Shown in pieces: positions 19,199 through 27,299 of a stretch of 64,000 bases of DNA (the stretch's first letter is position 1; each line of letters opens with the position of its first letter). Source of the DNA: Salinivirgaceae bacterium (GTDB lineage Bacteria > Bacteroidota > Bacteroidia > Bacteroidales > SZUA-534); NCBI GenBank assembly GCA_024405635.1, contig JAKSOL010000001.1, positions 16,048 through 80,047 of the forward strand, read 5' to 3'. The notes under the pieces were generated by a model. That model searched no databases. It worked only from the letters and a program-made list of their open reading frames with translations, and had not been told where the DNA came from. The position numbers were made by a program, and so were the translations under genes.

Positions 19199-20143
19199 TT
19201 AATGTCTTGATCCCCAGTCAAAGGCTATGCCCGTGATAAAGTGAGTAAAACTGTCGTAACAAACGAATCCTTCAACTCCTACAAAAAAACTGAGTTTGTT
19301 TATTCTGTATCCAGCTGATGGTCGTGTATATAATCCTCTACAATCTGTTGAAAATATACCGAGTCTCAGTTCCGCAAATGGGCTATTCTTTTCTGCTTTG
19401 AACTCATATCGAGTAGTTCCAAAAACTTTGGCTTCTGCTGCATTGTGTACTTCCATAGCGTACAAAGCAACAAGATTAAAACCAAGACCGGCTCCAATAA
19501 ATAAATGTGGATTAAATTGGTATCCGTGGGTTATTGATGGTCCTAAGTTTTTTTCTCCTATTGTTCCTTCTGCAATTCCTCTATATCCTTTATTTGGGTA
19601 ATTGATGTGTTTGTCAATAATTTCTATATCAACATCATTTGTTGAAGGAGAATTATGATATCTCGCTTTCCAGTCAATAGATATGCCCGCAATTAACGAA
19701 GGGTTATTTGAGTAAGGACAAAGGGCAAATCCTCCAAAAAAATTAAAATGATTGACACGAACACCATATACACTCCTAAAATGAGCGGCTCCTCCAAATG
19801 TTATGCATCCACCAAGTTGTAAATCGATATATGGTGAAACTTTTTCATTTTTGAATTCGTACCTAGTATCAACAAATCCTACGATACCAACTAAATCTGC
19901 TTCCCATTCTGCTACATAAAAAGGCAATCCGCCGCCCAAACCAACAAACCATTTGTCGTTTTTCTTCAATTGCCTTCCGTGAATTGTAGTTAATGTGTAG
20001 TATAATTCTCCATCAGTGTTTAATGTGAACGATAAGTCGCCAAATGCTCGGTATCCGTATCTAAGGTATTTGGTCTCTTCACTTTGTGCGCTAACCGAAA
20101 TTAAGACAAAACTTGCAAGTAAGAGTAGTAATACGCGTTTCAT
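19199..20143 (-). CDS. Exported outer-membrane-type protein, unknown family
   Basis: 314 aa with a clear signal peptide (MKRVLLLLLASFVLISVSAQ). The mature part has many alternating aromatic/glycine strands (e.g. KWFVGLGGGLPFYVAEW; NPHLFIGAGLGFNLVALY) and two similar halves each containing a TRYEFK-x-EK motif, as expected for an outer-membrane beta barrel. I do not recognise a named family. It follows the prfC terminator and is likely its own transcript. Confidence 0.7.
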   Translation of the reverse strand: MKRVLLLLLASFVLISVSAQSEETKYLRYGYRAFGDLSFTLNTDGELYYTLTTIHGRQLKKNDKWFVGLGGGLPFYVAEWEADLVGIVGFVDTRYEFKNEKVSPYIDLQLGGCITFGGAAHFRSVYGVRVNHFNFFGGFALCPYSNNPSLIAGISIDWKARYHNSPSTNDVDIEIIDKHINYPNKGYRGIAEGTIGEKNLGPSITHGYQFNPHLFIGAGLGFNLVALYAMEVHNAAEAKVFGTTRYEFKAEKNSPFAELRLGIFSTDCRGLYTRPSAGYRINKLSFFVGVEGFVCYDSFTHFITGIAFDWGSRH

Positions 20144-20191
20144 AAATTTTTGTGGTTAAAAAGGTTGTGGCAATTTATTGATTTTATCAAT

Positions 20192-20231
20192 AAAAAAAGT
20201 CGCCCTTTTTGTGAAAAAGAACGACTTTTTT
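20192..20231 (-). terminator. Terminator after prfC
   Basis: A-rich stem AAAAAAGTCG pairs with CGACTTTTTT; an internal loop and an inner AAAAA/TTTTT helix close the hairpin. Read on the minus strand it ends in a U tract, 19 bases after the prfC stop. Confidence 0.8.
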
Positions 20232-20249
20232 GGTTGTTATGTTTTTTTA

Positions 20250-21830
20250 TTAAAACTCCGAAGTGAAGAAGAATTCAAGTCCTTTGAATTTTTCTTGTGC
20301 CATTTGAAGTTCGTAAGCCGATTCGGCCAAATAAACATCGCGGTCGTATTTGTCTTTAGCAATCGATTTGAATTTACGTTTCTTAAAATCTTCCCATTCG
20401 GCTTTGTCGTTTGGACGAACCCAGCAAGCTTTGTATAGGCTAGCAGGCTCGTATCGGCATTGTGCTCCGTACTCGTGTAGTAATCGGTATTCAATAACCT
20501 CAAATTGTAGTGCTCCAACAGTTCCAATAATCTTGCGGCCGTTCATTGTTAAGGTAAACAATTGTGCTACACCTTCGTCCATTAGTTGGTCAATGCCTTT
20601 GGCTAGTTGTTTGGCTTTCATTGGGTCGCTGTTTTCAATGTAGCGGAACATCTCTGGCGAAAAACTTGGAAGTCCTTTAAAGTGCATGTTTTCGCCTTCG
20701 GTTAAAGTGTCGCCAATTTTAAAGTTTCCAGTGTCGTGCAAACCAATAATGTCGCCAGCATAAGCTTCTTCAACCACCGATGTTTTTTGTGCCATAAATG
20801 CGGTTGGACTCGAGAATTTTAGTTGTCGGCCAAGTTGCACGTGAGTGTAGTTGGTGTTTCGGTGGAATGTACCTGAGCATATTTTTACAAAAGCAATGCG
20901 GTCGCGGTGGTTGGGGTCCATGTTTGCGTGAATTTTGAAAACAAATCCGCTGAACTTGTCTTCGTATGGACTAACTTGACGTTCAATAGTTTGCGATGGT
21001 TGTGGCGATGGTGCAATGCGAATAAACGATTCAAGCAACTCTTTAACACCAAAATTGTAAAGCGCACTACCAAAAAATATTGGAGCAACTTTGGCATCAA
21101 GGTATTCTTGGTTGTCAAAAGTTGGATAAACACCGGTAATTAAATCAAGGTCTTCGCGTAGTTTTTCAGCATTTCGTTCGCCAAGTTTTTTGTCAACCTC
21201 AGGAGCGTTAATGTCTTTAAACTCTTGTGGTTCTTCGGCTTTCGTCTTATCATCGCCGCTAAAATAGTACATCTTGCGGTCAAGAATATTGTAAACGCCT
21301 TGTAAGCGTTGTCCCATTCCAACAGGCCAACTTAAAGGGTGAACATGTATTTCAAGTTGTTTTTCAATTTCGTCAAGCAAGTCAAAAGGGTCTTTGCCTT
21401 CGCGGTCAACTTTGTTTACAAACACAATAACTGGAGTTTTGCGCATTCGGCAAACTTTCATCAGTTTTTCAGTTTGTGCCTCAACGCCTTTTGCGGCATC
21501 AACCACCACAATTACACTGTCAACTGCAGTTAGCGTGCGGAAAGTGTCCTCGGCAAAATCTTGGTGACCAGGGGTGTCAAGAATATTGATTTTTACGCCA
21601 TCGTATTCAAATCCCATAACCGAAGTTGCAACCGAAATACCACGTTGGCGCTCTATTTCCATAAAGTCCGATGTGGCAGTTTTTTTAATTTTATTCGATT
21701 TTACGGCTCCAGCTACGTGAATGGCGCCACCAAATAGCAACAATTTTTCGGTTAATGTTGTTTTACCTGCATCAGGGTGGCTTACAATTGCAAATGTGCG
21801 TCGGCGTTCAATTTCTTCTTTTAAACTCAT
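20250..21830 (-). CDS. prfC: Peptide chain release factor 3
   Basis: 526 aa GTPase of translation termination, recycling RF1/RF2. G1 SHPDAGKTT (about residues 17-25), the RF3-specific QRGISVATSVMGF, G3 DTPGHQDF, G4 NKVDRE, and C-terminal VGALQFEVIEYRL and AESAYELQMAQEKF. ATG 21830 (MSLKEE) fits the family; the TTG at 21836 would add two residues. Its start lies 6 bases after the stop of an acidic small protein gene. Confidence 0.97.
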   Translation of the reverse strand: MSLKEEIERRRTFAIVSHPDAGKTTLTEKLLLFGGAIHVAGAVKSNKIKKTATSDFMEIERQRGISVATSVMGFEYDGVKINILDTPGHQDFAEDTFRTLTAVDSVIVVVDAAKGVEAQTEKLMKVCRMRKTPVIVFVNKVDREGKDPFDLLDEIEKQLEIHVHPLSWPVGMGQRLQGVYNILDRKMYYFSGDDKTKAEEPQEFKDINAPEVDKKLGERNAEKLREDLDLITGVYPTFDNQEYLDAKVAPIFFGSALYNFGVKELLESFIRIAPSPQPSQTIERQVSPYEDKFSGFVFKIHANMDPNHRDRIAFVKICSGTFHRNTNYTHVQLGRQLKFSSPTAFMAQKTSVVEEAYAGDIIGLHDTGNFKIGDTLTEGENMHFKGLPSFSPEMFRYIENSDPMKAKQLAKGIDQLMDEGVAQLFTLTMNGRKIIGTVGALQFEVIEYRLLHEYGAQCRYEPASLYKACWVRPNDKAEWEDFKKRKFKSIAKDKYDRDVYLAESAYELQMAQEKFKGLEFFFTSEF

Positions 21831-21836
21831 AATCAA

Positions 21837-22196
21837 TTACTTACTCGGATATACATATTTAATGTTGATGCTTCGCTCATTTTCTTCTTCTTCCGAATCG
21901 TCAAACTCTTCATCGTCATCAAACTCTTCGTCATCATCATCATCATCTTCTTCTTGGTCGCGATATATTGATTCTTGTGCGTCATATTCATCGTACATAA
22001 AATCAATAGCTTCGCTCACAAGTTCGTCAATCTGTTCTTGGGTTAACTTTGGTTCGTCAATCCAATAGAGTGTGCAGTCCGATTCAAAATCTTCTTCGTC
22101 GCCTTCTAAAACAAATCGTGGAGCTTCATTATGAACTACATATAAGTAGCCGATGCGCTCTTGATTGTTCTCGGCAAGCATGAATTTAGGTAGCAT
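21837..22196 (-). CDS. Small highly acidic protein, unknown function
   Basis: 119 aa. The N-terminal half looks folded (GYLYVVHNEAPRFVLEGDE), then an almost uninterrupted Asp/Glu run (about residues 82-105) and a short C-terminal strand NIKYVYPSK. No family recognised. The promoter with both -7 and -33 boxes and the 6-base gap to prfC indicate an operon, so a link to translation is possible but unproven. Confidence 0.72.
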   Translation of the reverse strand: MLPKFMLAENNQERIGYLYVVHNEAPRFVLEGDEEDFESDCTLYWIDEPKLTQEQIDELVSEAIDFMYDEYDAQESIYRDQEEDDDDDDEEFDDDEEFDDSEEEENERSINIKYVYPSK

Positions 22197-22219
22197 CTTT
22201 TTTCTGTTTTTTAGCGGCG

Positions 22220-22250
22220 CAAATATAGTTCATTCCTTATCTCAACCCAA
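22220..22250 (-). promoter_or_regulatory. Promoter of the acidic protein-prfC operon
   Basis: Minus strand: -7 box TATATTTG (22220-22227) and a TTG (22248-22250) spaced 20 bases, both matching the Bacteroidota consensus; the ATG at 22196 is 23 bases downstream. Confidence 0.65.
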
Positions 22251-22270
22251 TGTGTGTAGGCTCTTATATG

Positions 22271-22308
22271 GCAAAAAAAAATCCCCGCACCATTTGGTGC
22301 GAGGATTT
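22271..22308 (-). terminator. Terminator of the 22331-22876 gene
   Basis: Read on the minus strand: AAATCCTCGCACCA pairs with TGGTGCGGGGATTT, followed by a long U tract. GC-rich stem with one mismatch; 23 bases after the stop codon. Confidence 0.9.
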
Positions 22309-22330
22309 CTATTAGTTGTTATTCAGATTA

Positions 22331-22876
22331 TTAGAATTTGAACGATACACCAAGATTCATTTGGCTAAGTTCGCAACCCTCAATAATTTCAGCTGAAAGA
22401 GCCAATTTGTCGGTAACAAAGAAACGGCAACCTACAATACCTGCACCTTGGAATACAACATCGGTGTCATCATCACCGTGAGCTTCGTTTCCGTGCCATT
22501 CATATTTCCAAGAGCGGAATGCTATACCTGATGCAGCACCTGCATGAACTTCAAATTTGTTGGTGATGTTCAAGCCATAAGTTGCGCGAGCCATTACTGC
22601 AGTGCTAGACCATTTTTCTTCGTATTTGTAACCCCAACCATTGTAATCTTCAGTTCTTGTGCTGAAACCTGCCATACCACCAATGGTGAAGTGGCCTTTC
22701 CACCATGAGTTAACCAATACATAGTCGCCAGATACGTTAATACCTACACCTGGTACAAAACCTACAAAAGCGTTCAAGTTGAAGTCGCCTACGTTGTTTG
22801 GATTTTCAATTGCAGAAGCATTGAAAGATGCCAAACTCAATACTGCAGCCATTGCTGCTAAAACAAGTTTTTTCAT
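22331..22876 (-). CDS. Small outer-membrane barrel-like protein
   Basis: 181 aa. Signal peptide (MKKLVLAAMAAVLSLASFNASA), then glycine/aromatic-rich alternating strands (e.g. KGHFTIGGMAGFSTR) ending in a phenylalanine (GVSFKF), the usual C-terminal signal of outer-membrane barrels. Resembles small OmpW/OmpX-like porins in layout but the family cannot be assigned. It has its own good promoter and terminator. Confidence 0.78.
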   Translation of the reverse strand: MKKLVLAAMAAVLSLASFNASAIENPNNVGDFNLNAFVGFVPGVGINVSGDYVLVNSWWKGHFTIGGMAGFSTRTEDYNGWGYKYEEKWSSTAVMARATYGLNITNKFEVHAGAASGIAFRSWKYEWHGNEAHGDDDTDVVFQGAGIVGCRFFVTDKLALSAEIIEGCELSQMNLGVSFKF

Positions 22877-22961
22877 TTTTAATAGATTTAAGTAAATGTA
22901 AATATTTGATAATTAAATTATTAATCGTTTGCGCGTTTGTTTTGTTATCTTTCATCGACTA

Positions 22962-22990
22962 CAAAAGTATTGCAAACTTTAAACTTTCAA
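22962..22990 (-). promoter_or_regulatory. Promoter of the 22331-22876 gene
   Basis: Minus strand: -7 box TACTTTTG (22962-22969) and TTG (22988-22990) spaced 18 bases. This leaves a leader of about 85 bases before the ATG. Confidence 0.6.
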
Positions 22991-23120
22991 TAAGCAAAAC
23001 ATGCTTTTTTGACTAATAGCAAAGCAATGTATTTTCGTATATTGATAATAGTCATAAAACTTATGTTATTGCTATTTAATAAGAGATTGAGAAAATAATG
23101 TTTGGAAAGAATGGAAAATA

Positions 23121-23153
23121 AAAAAAAGACTCAACCTTGCGGTCAAGTCTTTT
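23121..23153 (-). terminator. Terminator directly after tRNA-Pro
   Basis: AAAAGACT (23124-23131) pairs with AGTCTTTT (23146-23153), with an inner ACC/GGT helix; on the minus strand it ends in a long U tract 8 bases past the tRNA 3' end. Confidence 0.85.
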
Positions 23154-23160
23154 AAAAGTG

Positions 23161-23235
23161 TCGGGGTAGCAGGATTCGAACCTGCGACCTCCTGCTCCCA
23201 AAGCAGGCACACTAACCGGGCTGTGCTATGCCCCG
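23161..23235 (-). tRNA. tRNA-Pro (anticodon TGG)
   Basis: 75 bases on the minus strand fold as a full cloverleaf: acceptor CGGGGCA/TACCCCG with discriminator A, anticodon stem CCTGC/GCAGG with loop TTTGGGA (anticodon TGG), and T arm GCAGG-TTCGAAT-CCTGC. CCA is not encoded. Position 6/67 of the acceptor stem is a C-A mismatch in this reading. Confidence 0.97.
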
Positions 23236-23255
23236 CGCTTTTCATTTAAGCGTTG

Positions 23256-23285
23256 CAAAAGTAGTGCTTAATTTTATTCGTGCAA
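23256..23285 (-). promoter_or_regulatory. Promoter of tRNA-Pro
   Basis: Minus strand: -7 box TACTTTTG (23256-23263) and TTG (23283-23285) spaced 19 bases, 20 bases before the tRNA 5' end. Confidence 0.65.
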
Positions 23286-23366
23286 TAGCTTTTTTAAAAA
23301 AGTTGCAAAAATTTTTGCTTTGACATTTTTTTCTGAAACTTTGGCTCGCAAAGCTTTTTCATAATT

Positions 23367-25211
23367 ATGTGTGGGATTGTTGGTATATATTGCAATAACT
23401 CAATTAATTACGAGGTCCAACTTGGACAAATGATGGACTCAATTGTTCATCGTGGACCTGATGCTGCTGGCCAATATGTTGGTAAAAAAGTGTTGCTGGG
23501 GCACCGTAGGTTGAGTATTATCGACCTTTCTGATCGCGCAAATCAGCCGATGTTTTCTCATTCTGGGCGCACTGTTATGGTTTTTAATGGTGAGGTTTAT
23601 AATTATCGTGAAATTGCTTCGCAACTCAACATAAGCACAAATACACATTCTGATTCAGAGGTCATAGTTGAAGCTTTTGAGCAACTTGGGCCAGATTTTG
23701 TAAAAATGCTCAATGGAATGTTTTCAATAGTGTTTTGCGATGTTGAAACCCAACGTCTTTTTTTCTTCCGCGATCGTTTGGGTGTAAAACCTCTGTTTTA
23801 TTATCAGCAAAATGGAGTTTTTGCTTTTGCATCAGAATTGAAGGCGATTGAAAAATTGTCTGATTTTCAGTGTAATAAATCAATAAACAAATCGGCAGTT
23901 GGACAGTTTTTGCACTTGGGTTACATTCCTCAACCTAATACTATATATAATAATGTGTATAAGTTTCCACAAGGTTGTTGGGCAGAGTATGATGGCTCCG
24001 ATTTACATGTACACAACTATTGGTCGCTGAATGATTTTGTTGATAATCCAGTATTTACAAGTGAAACGCCAGCGCTTGATTATCTGCAAGAGTTGATTGA
24101 GAGTTCGGTGTCATATAGGTTGATTGCTGATGTGCCTTTTGGCACTTTTTTGAGCGGAGGTATTGACAGTTCTTTGGTGACTGCGGTGGCCAATAAGGTA
24201 TCTGGTGGTGGGTTGAATACTTTTTCAATAGGTTTTGATGATGCTAAGCACGATGAGTCAGAAAAAGCTCGTGCAGTAGCAAAGGCATTGGGTACTAATC
24301 ATCATGAATATCGAATGACTCGCCATGATGCTATTGATCAAATTGCCGACATGTTTTCTTATTACGACGAGCCGTATGCCGATTCGTCGGCTTTGCCAAG
24401 TATGTTAGTTTCAAAAATGGCTCGTCAACAGGTTACTATGGTTCTTACCGGCGATGGTGGCGACGAGTTGTTTATGGGTTATGGCATGTATAATTGGGCT
24501 CAAAGGTTGCAAAATCCATTGGCGCGCACTTTAAGAAAACCGATTTATTTGGCATCGAAACTATTGAACGATAGGTGGAAACGCATAGGCTTAATGTTTG
24601 ATTGGCAAAAAGACGATTTTCTTCCGTCGCATATTTTTTCGCAAGAGCAGTATTTATTCTCAGCAAACGATTTGCAACGATTTGTTGGCAATAAACCTGA
24701 TGTGACGGCAATGGTTAAGGGGTTGTCGGAGGTTGATCATTTGACGGCTGCTGAGCTGCAGTCGGTTTTTGATATGCTATATTATTTGCCAGACGATTTG
24801 TTGACAAAAGTAGATAGGGCATCGATGCGTTATTCGCTAGAGTCGAGAGTGCCGTTGCTTGATTATCGTGTTGTTGAGTTTGCGGCAGGGGTACCGGTTA
24901 ATATGAAAATACGCAACGGAGAGCAGAAGTATCTTCTTAAACAATTGCTGTATAGGTATTTGCCTAAAGAATTGTTTAATGCTCCAAAGTGGGGGTTCAG
25001 CGTTCCTTTGGCCGATTGGTTACTTAATGAATTGCTGCCTTTACGTGAAAAGTATTTGAATCGAGATTTAGTAGAATCGGCTGGTTTAGTCGATTATAGT
25101 AGTGTAGAGGAAATGTGTAGCAGGTTTTATTTCGAAGGACAACGCCATTTGTATAATCGCGTTTGGGCGTTGATTTGTTTGCATCAGTGGTATGCAAATA
25201 GAATGATGTAG
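23367..25211 (+). CDS. asnB: Asparagine synthase (glutamine-hydrolysing)
   Basis: 614 aa. The N-terminal class II glutaminase has the processed nucleophile (MCGIVGIY, Cys2) and RGPDAAGQY; the C-terminal synthetase domain has the pyrophosphate loop FLSGGIDSS (about residues 261-269) and VLTGDGGDELFMGYG. It makes asparagine from aspartate, ATP and glutamine. AsnB-like proteins also occur in polysaccharide and antibiotic clusters, but no such cluster surrounds it. The upstream stretch is T-rich with no convincing promoter box. Confidence 0.93.
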   Translation: MCGIVGIYCNNSINYEVQLGQMMDSIVHRGPDAAGQYVGKKVLLGHRRLSIIDLSDRANQPMFSHSGRTVMVFNGEVYNYREIASQLNISTNTHSDSEVIVEAFEQLGPDFVKMLNGMFSIVFCDVETQRLFFFRDRLGVKPLFYYQQNGVFAFASELKAIEKLSDFQCNKSINKSAVGQFLHLGYIPQPNTIYNNVYKFPQGCWAEYDGSDLHVHNYWSLNDFVDNPVFTSETPALDYLQELIESSVSYRLIADVPFGTFLSGGIDSSLVTAVANKVSGGGLNTFSIGFDDAKHDESEKARAVAKALGTNHHEYRMTRHDAIDQIADMFSYYDEPYADSSALPSMLVSKMARQQVTMVLTGDGGDELFMGYGMYNWAQRLQNPLARTLRKPIYLASKLLNDRWKRIGLMFDWQKDDFLPSHIFSQEQYLFSANDLQRFVGNKPDVTAMVKGLSEVDHLTAAELQSVFDMLYYLPDDLLTKVDRASMRYSLESRVPLLDYRVVEFAAGVPVNMKIRNGEQKYLLKQLLYRYLPKELFNAPKWGFSVPLADWLLNELLPLREKYLNRDLVESAGLVDYSSVEEMCSRFYFEGQRHLYNRVWALICLHQWYANRMM

Positions 25212-25563
25212 TTTTCATTTTTTTCTTTTCCCCTTTTTTAGTGCGCGCGTAATGTGTTGTACTTCAATTATTTGTGCACTATACTTTTCGGTGAGATGCT
25301 TTGATTTTGTGGTTTAAAGAGCCGCAAGTGGTGTTTTTGTGTCTGTTTGCGTGTTAGTAACTTTGTTAATATCGTGTTTATTGTAAGGATTGTCAAACGT
25401 TTTATTTGTGTTGAGTTTTTGTTTAGTAATAGTTATGATTTTTGCGCTGATTTTGTTGCAAATATTCAAGTTCTTGAAAAACAATTACTTTTTTGCTGCG
25501 AATGACTTGCATTTTTGATTGATGGCGCATATCTTCGTGCCGTTTTTTCAAAACAATTTTTAT
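25212..25563 (+). other. Intergenic stretch, no gene seen
   Basis: 352 bases, T-rich, without a usable ORF, RNA gene or clear terminator for asnB. Near its right end TATCTTCG (25531-25538), one mismatch from the -7 consensus, could be the promoter of the next gene, which supports the start at 25564 instead of the ATG at 25519. Confidence 0.5.
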
Positions 25564-26277
25564 ATGCCATACAGAAGACTTCCAAATACGGATAGGGCAC
25601 GTTTGCGTGCTATGAAAACTGCACTTTCAAAATCAGAGCGATTGTTGCCAATGGATTTGCCATATAGTCCAAATACATTGCAGGATTTGAGGAATTTTGT
25701 TCCAGAATTTGAGCAAGCAATGCTTATGCAGCGTGATGTGTTTGAACGTCAAACTTCAAAAACACAGAAACATCAAGAAAGTTTTCGTTCTGCTCGTTTG
25801 TATGTGTCGCACTTTATTCAAGTGTTGAATATGGCTATTGCGCGTGGTGAAATGAAACCTTCAACTCGAAAATTGTTTGGTTTGCCCGAAGATGAGAATA
25901 AACTTCCGCAGCTAAATACAGAGCAAGATGTGATAGAGTGGGGCGAAAAAATTATTAACGGAGAGCAAAGTCGCACTGCAATGGGTGAGCCGCCTATTAC
26001 CAATCCAAATATTGCGCGTGTTAAGGTTCATTATGAAAATTTTGTTCGCATTAATATTCAGCAAAAAGGTCTGCAAGATTCAAATTCAAAAGCTTTGGCT
26101 CGTATTTCTGATTTGCGTAGTAAGGCGGATGGTATTATCCTTACTCTTTGGAATGAGATAGAAGAGCATTATTCTGAAAATCTACCTGATACTAAGCGCG
26201 AAAAATGTAGTGAATATGGTATTTCGTATGTTTTTCGCAAGTACGAAAAAATGGAGTTCGCAAATTTGAAGTTGTAA
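25564..26277 (+). CDS. Conserved-looking hypothetical protein
   Basis: 237 aa, no signal peptide and no membrane helix. It begins MPYRRLPNTDRARLRAMKTAL, is mostly helical and charged, and ends in ENLPDTKREKCSEYGISYVFRKYEK. I recall similar Bacteroidota proteins with the MPYRRLPNTD start but no function. The frame extends upstream to 25519, but that extension overlaps a possible -7 box and lacks conserved character. Single gene with its own terminator. Confidence 0.72.
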   Translation: MPYRRLPNTDRARLRAMKTALSKSERLLPMDLPYSPNTLQDLRNFVPEFEQAMLMQRDVFERQTSKTQKHQESFRSARLYVSHFIQVLNMAIARGEMKPSTRKLFGLPEDENKLPQLNTEQDVIEWGEKIINGEQSRTAMGEPPITNPNIARVKVHYENFVRINIQQKGLQDSNSKALARISDLRSKADGIILTLWNEIEEHYSENLPDTKREKCSEYGISYVFRKYEKMEFANLKL

Positions 26278-26280
26278 TAT

Positions 26281-26309
26281 AAAGCCAACCACAAGGTTGG
26301 CTTTTTTTG
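26281..26309. terminator. Bidirectional terminator between convergent genes
   Basis: Perfect ten-base stem AAAGCCAACC/GGTTGGCTTT with loop ACAA and a U tract on the plus strand; A-rich flank also serves the minus-strand kinase gene ending at 26322. Confidence 0.9.
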
Positions 26310-26321
26310 TCTTAAGAGGGG

Positions 26322-27125
26322 TTATTTGACCAGCTCGCTAAGCGCGTCTTTTAAAAATTTCAACTCAAAACCTTTAGGCTCAATTATTCTTTTAAGTAAC
26401 GATTGGAAGGTATATGCTACTCCGCCAACAAATCCTAAGTTTGTCGATTTGCTTTTTAATTCGGCAATGTGGTGGTTGTAGAATAATGTGAAAGAGTTGT
26501 ATAATAAATCGTTGATAAACTGATTGTTGCAATTTTGCGCCATAAAAGGTACAAAACTTGCCATATATGCGTTGGGTTGTTGCGCGGCATAAACGTTACG
26601 TATTAAATCAGTTGTTGATAAGTTGTATTGTTCAAAAAATAGTTCTGATATTTCAGTTGGGCATTGTTGTCGAACTATGCTACGTATAAGTTCGCGGCCT
26701 AAATATGCGCCACTGCCTTCATCGCCGAGTAAATAGCCAAGAGATGGTGATTGGTTTTCTATTTCGTTTCCATTGTAAAGTCCTGCTGATGCGCCTGTGC
26801 CTAAAATAGCCGCAAGTCCGCTTTGTGTGTTCCAAAGCGCAAATCCCGCAGCTTCAAGATCGGAGGTGACGCGAATGTTGTTGGTTGTAAAAACAGAAGC
26901 AAGTGACTTTTTTACTAATTGTTGGTTTGCGGAGTTGCCGCAGCCAGCCCCATAATATATTATTGAGTCGGGCTCGTTGGGCAATTTGTTTTCAACTTCG
27001 CGAGCAAGCTTTATAAGATTGTCAATGTGAGCAGTGTTGGGCGAAAATCCTGTGGTTGTTATTATGTTTTTTTGCGATGTTGCCCATTTGCATTTTGTTC
27101 CGCCTGCTTCAATAATAAGTTTCAT
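26322..27125 (-). CDS. BadF/BcrA-type ATPase, probable N-acetylglucosamine kinase
   Basis: 267 aa of the ASKHA fold. Phosphate-1 motif IIEAGGTKCKW at the N-terminus, YYGAGCGN, the sugar/nucleotide motifs AAILGTGASAGLYNG and GYLLGDEGSGAYLGRELIR, and a late FVGGVAY. This pattern matches BadF/GspK-like N-acetylglucosamine kinases, used in amino-sugar recycling. Substrate is inferred. A minus-strand -7 box lies 17-24 bases upstream. Confidence 0.85.
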   Translation of the reverse strand: MKLIIEAGGTKCKWATSQKNIITTTGFSPNTAHIDNLIKLAREVENKLPNEPDSIIYYGAGCGNSANQQLVKKSLASVFTTNNIRVTSDLEAAGFALWNTQSGLAAILGTGASAGLYNGNEIENQSPSLGYLLGDEGSGAYLGRELIRSIVRQQCPTEISELFFEQYNLSTTDLIRNVYAAQQPNAYMASFVPFMAQNCNNQFINDLLYNSFTLFYNHHIAELKSKSTNLGFVGGVAYTFQSLLKRIIEPKGFELKFLKDALSELVK

Positions 27126-27141
27126 CTCTTTTGCTTTTGGG

Positions 27142-27149
27142 CAAAGTTA
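27142..27149 (-). promoter_or_regulatory. -7 box for the BadF-type kinase gene
   Basis: Minus strand TAACTTTG, exact TAnnTTTG match, 17 bases upstream of the ATG at 27125. Confidence 0.5.
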
Positions 27150-27299
27150 TTCAAAGTCGTTGTTTTGTCTAAACAAATATTTGTTGTTGATGGTGTTAGT
27201 GGCTTTTATGATATAAAAGTGTGGTAATCAAATAAAAAGATTAGTAATCAATTAAATTTGGCGCGATTTTTGCTAAATATTAAAGGTTAAATATTCAAT

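Noticed and set aside
27224..27255. Repeat of TAATCAA before the acyl-CoA ligase gene
   Set aside because: Short, AT-rich, and compatible with chance in this intergenic stretch.
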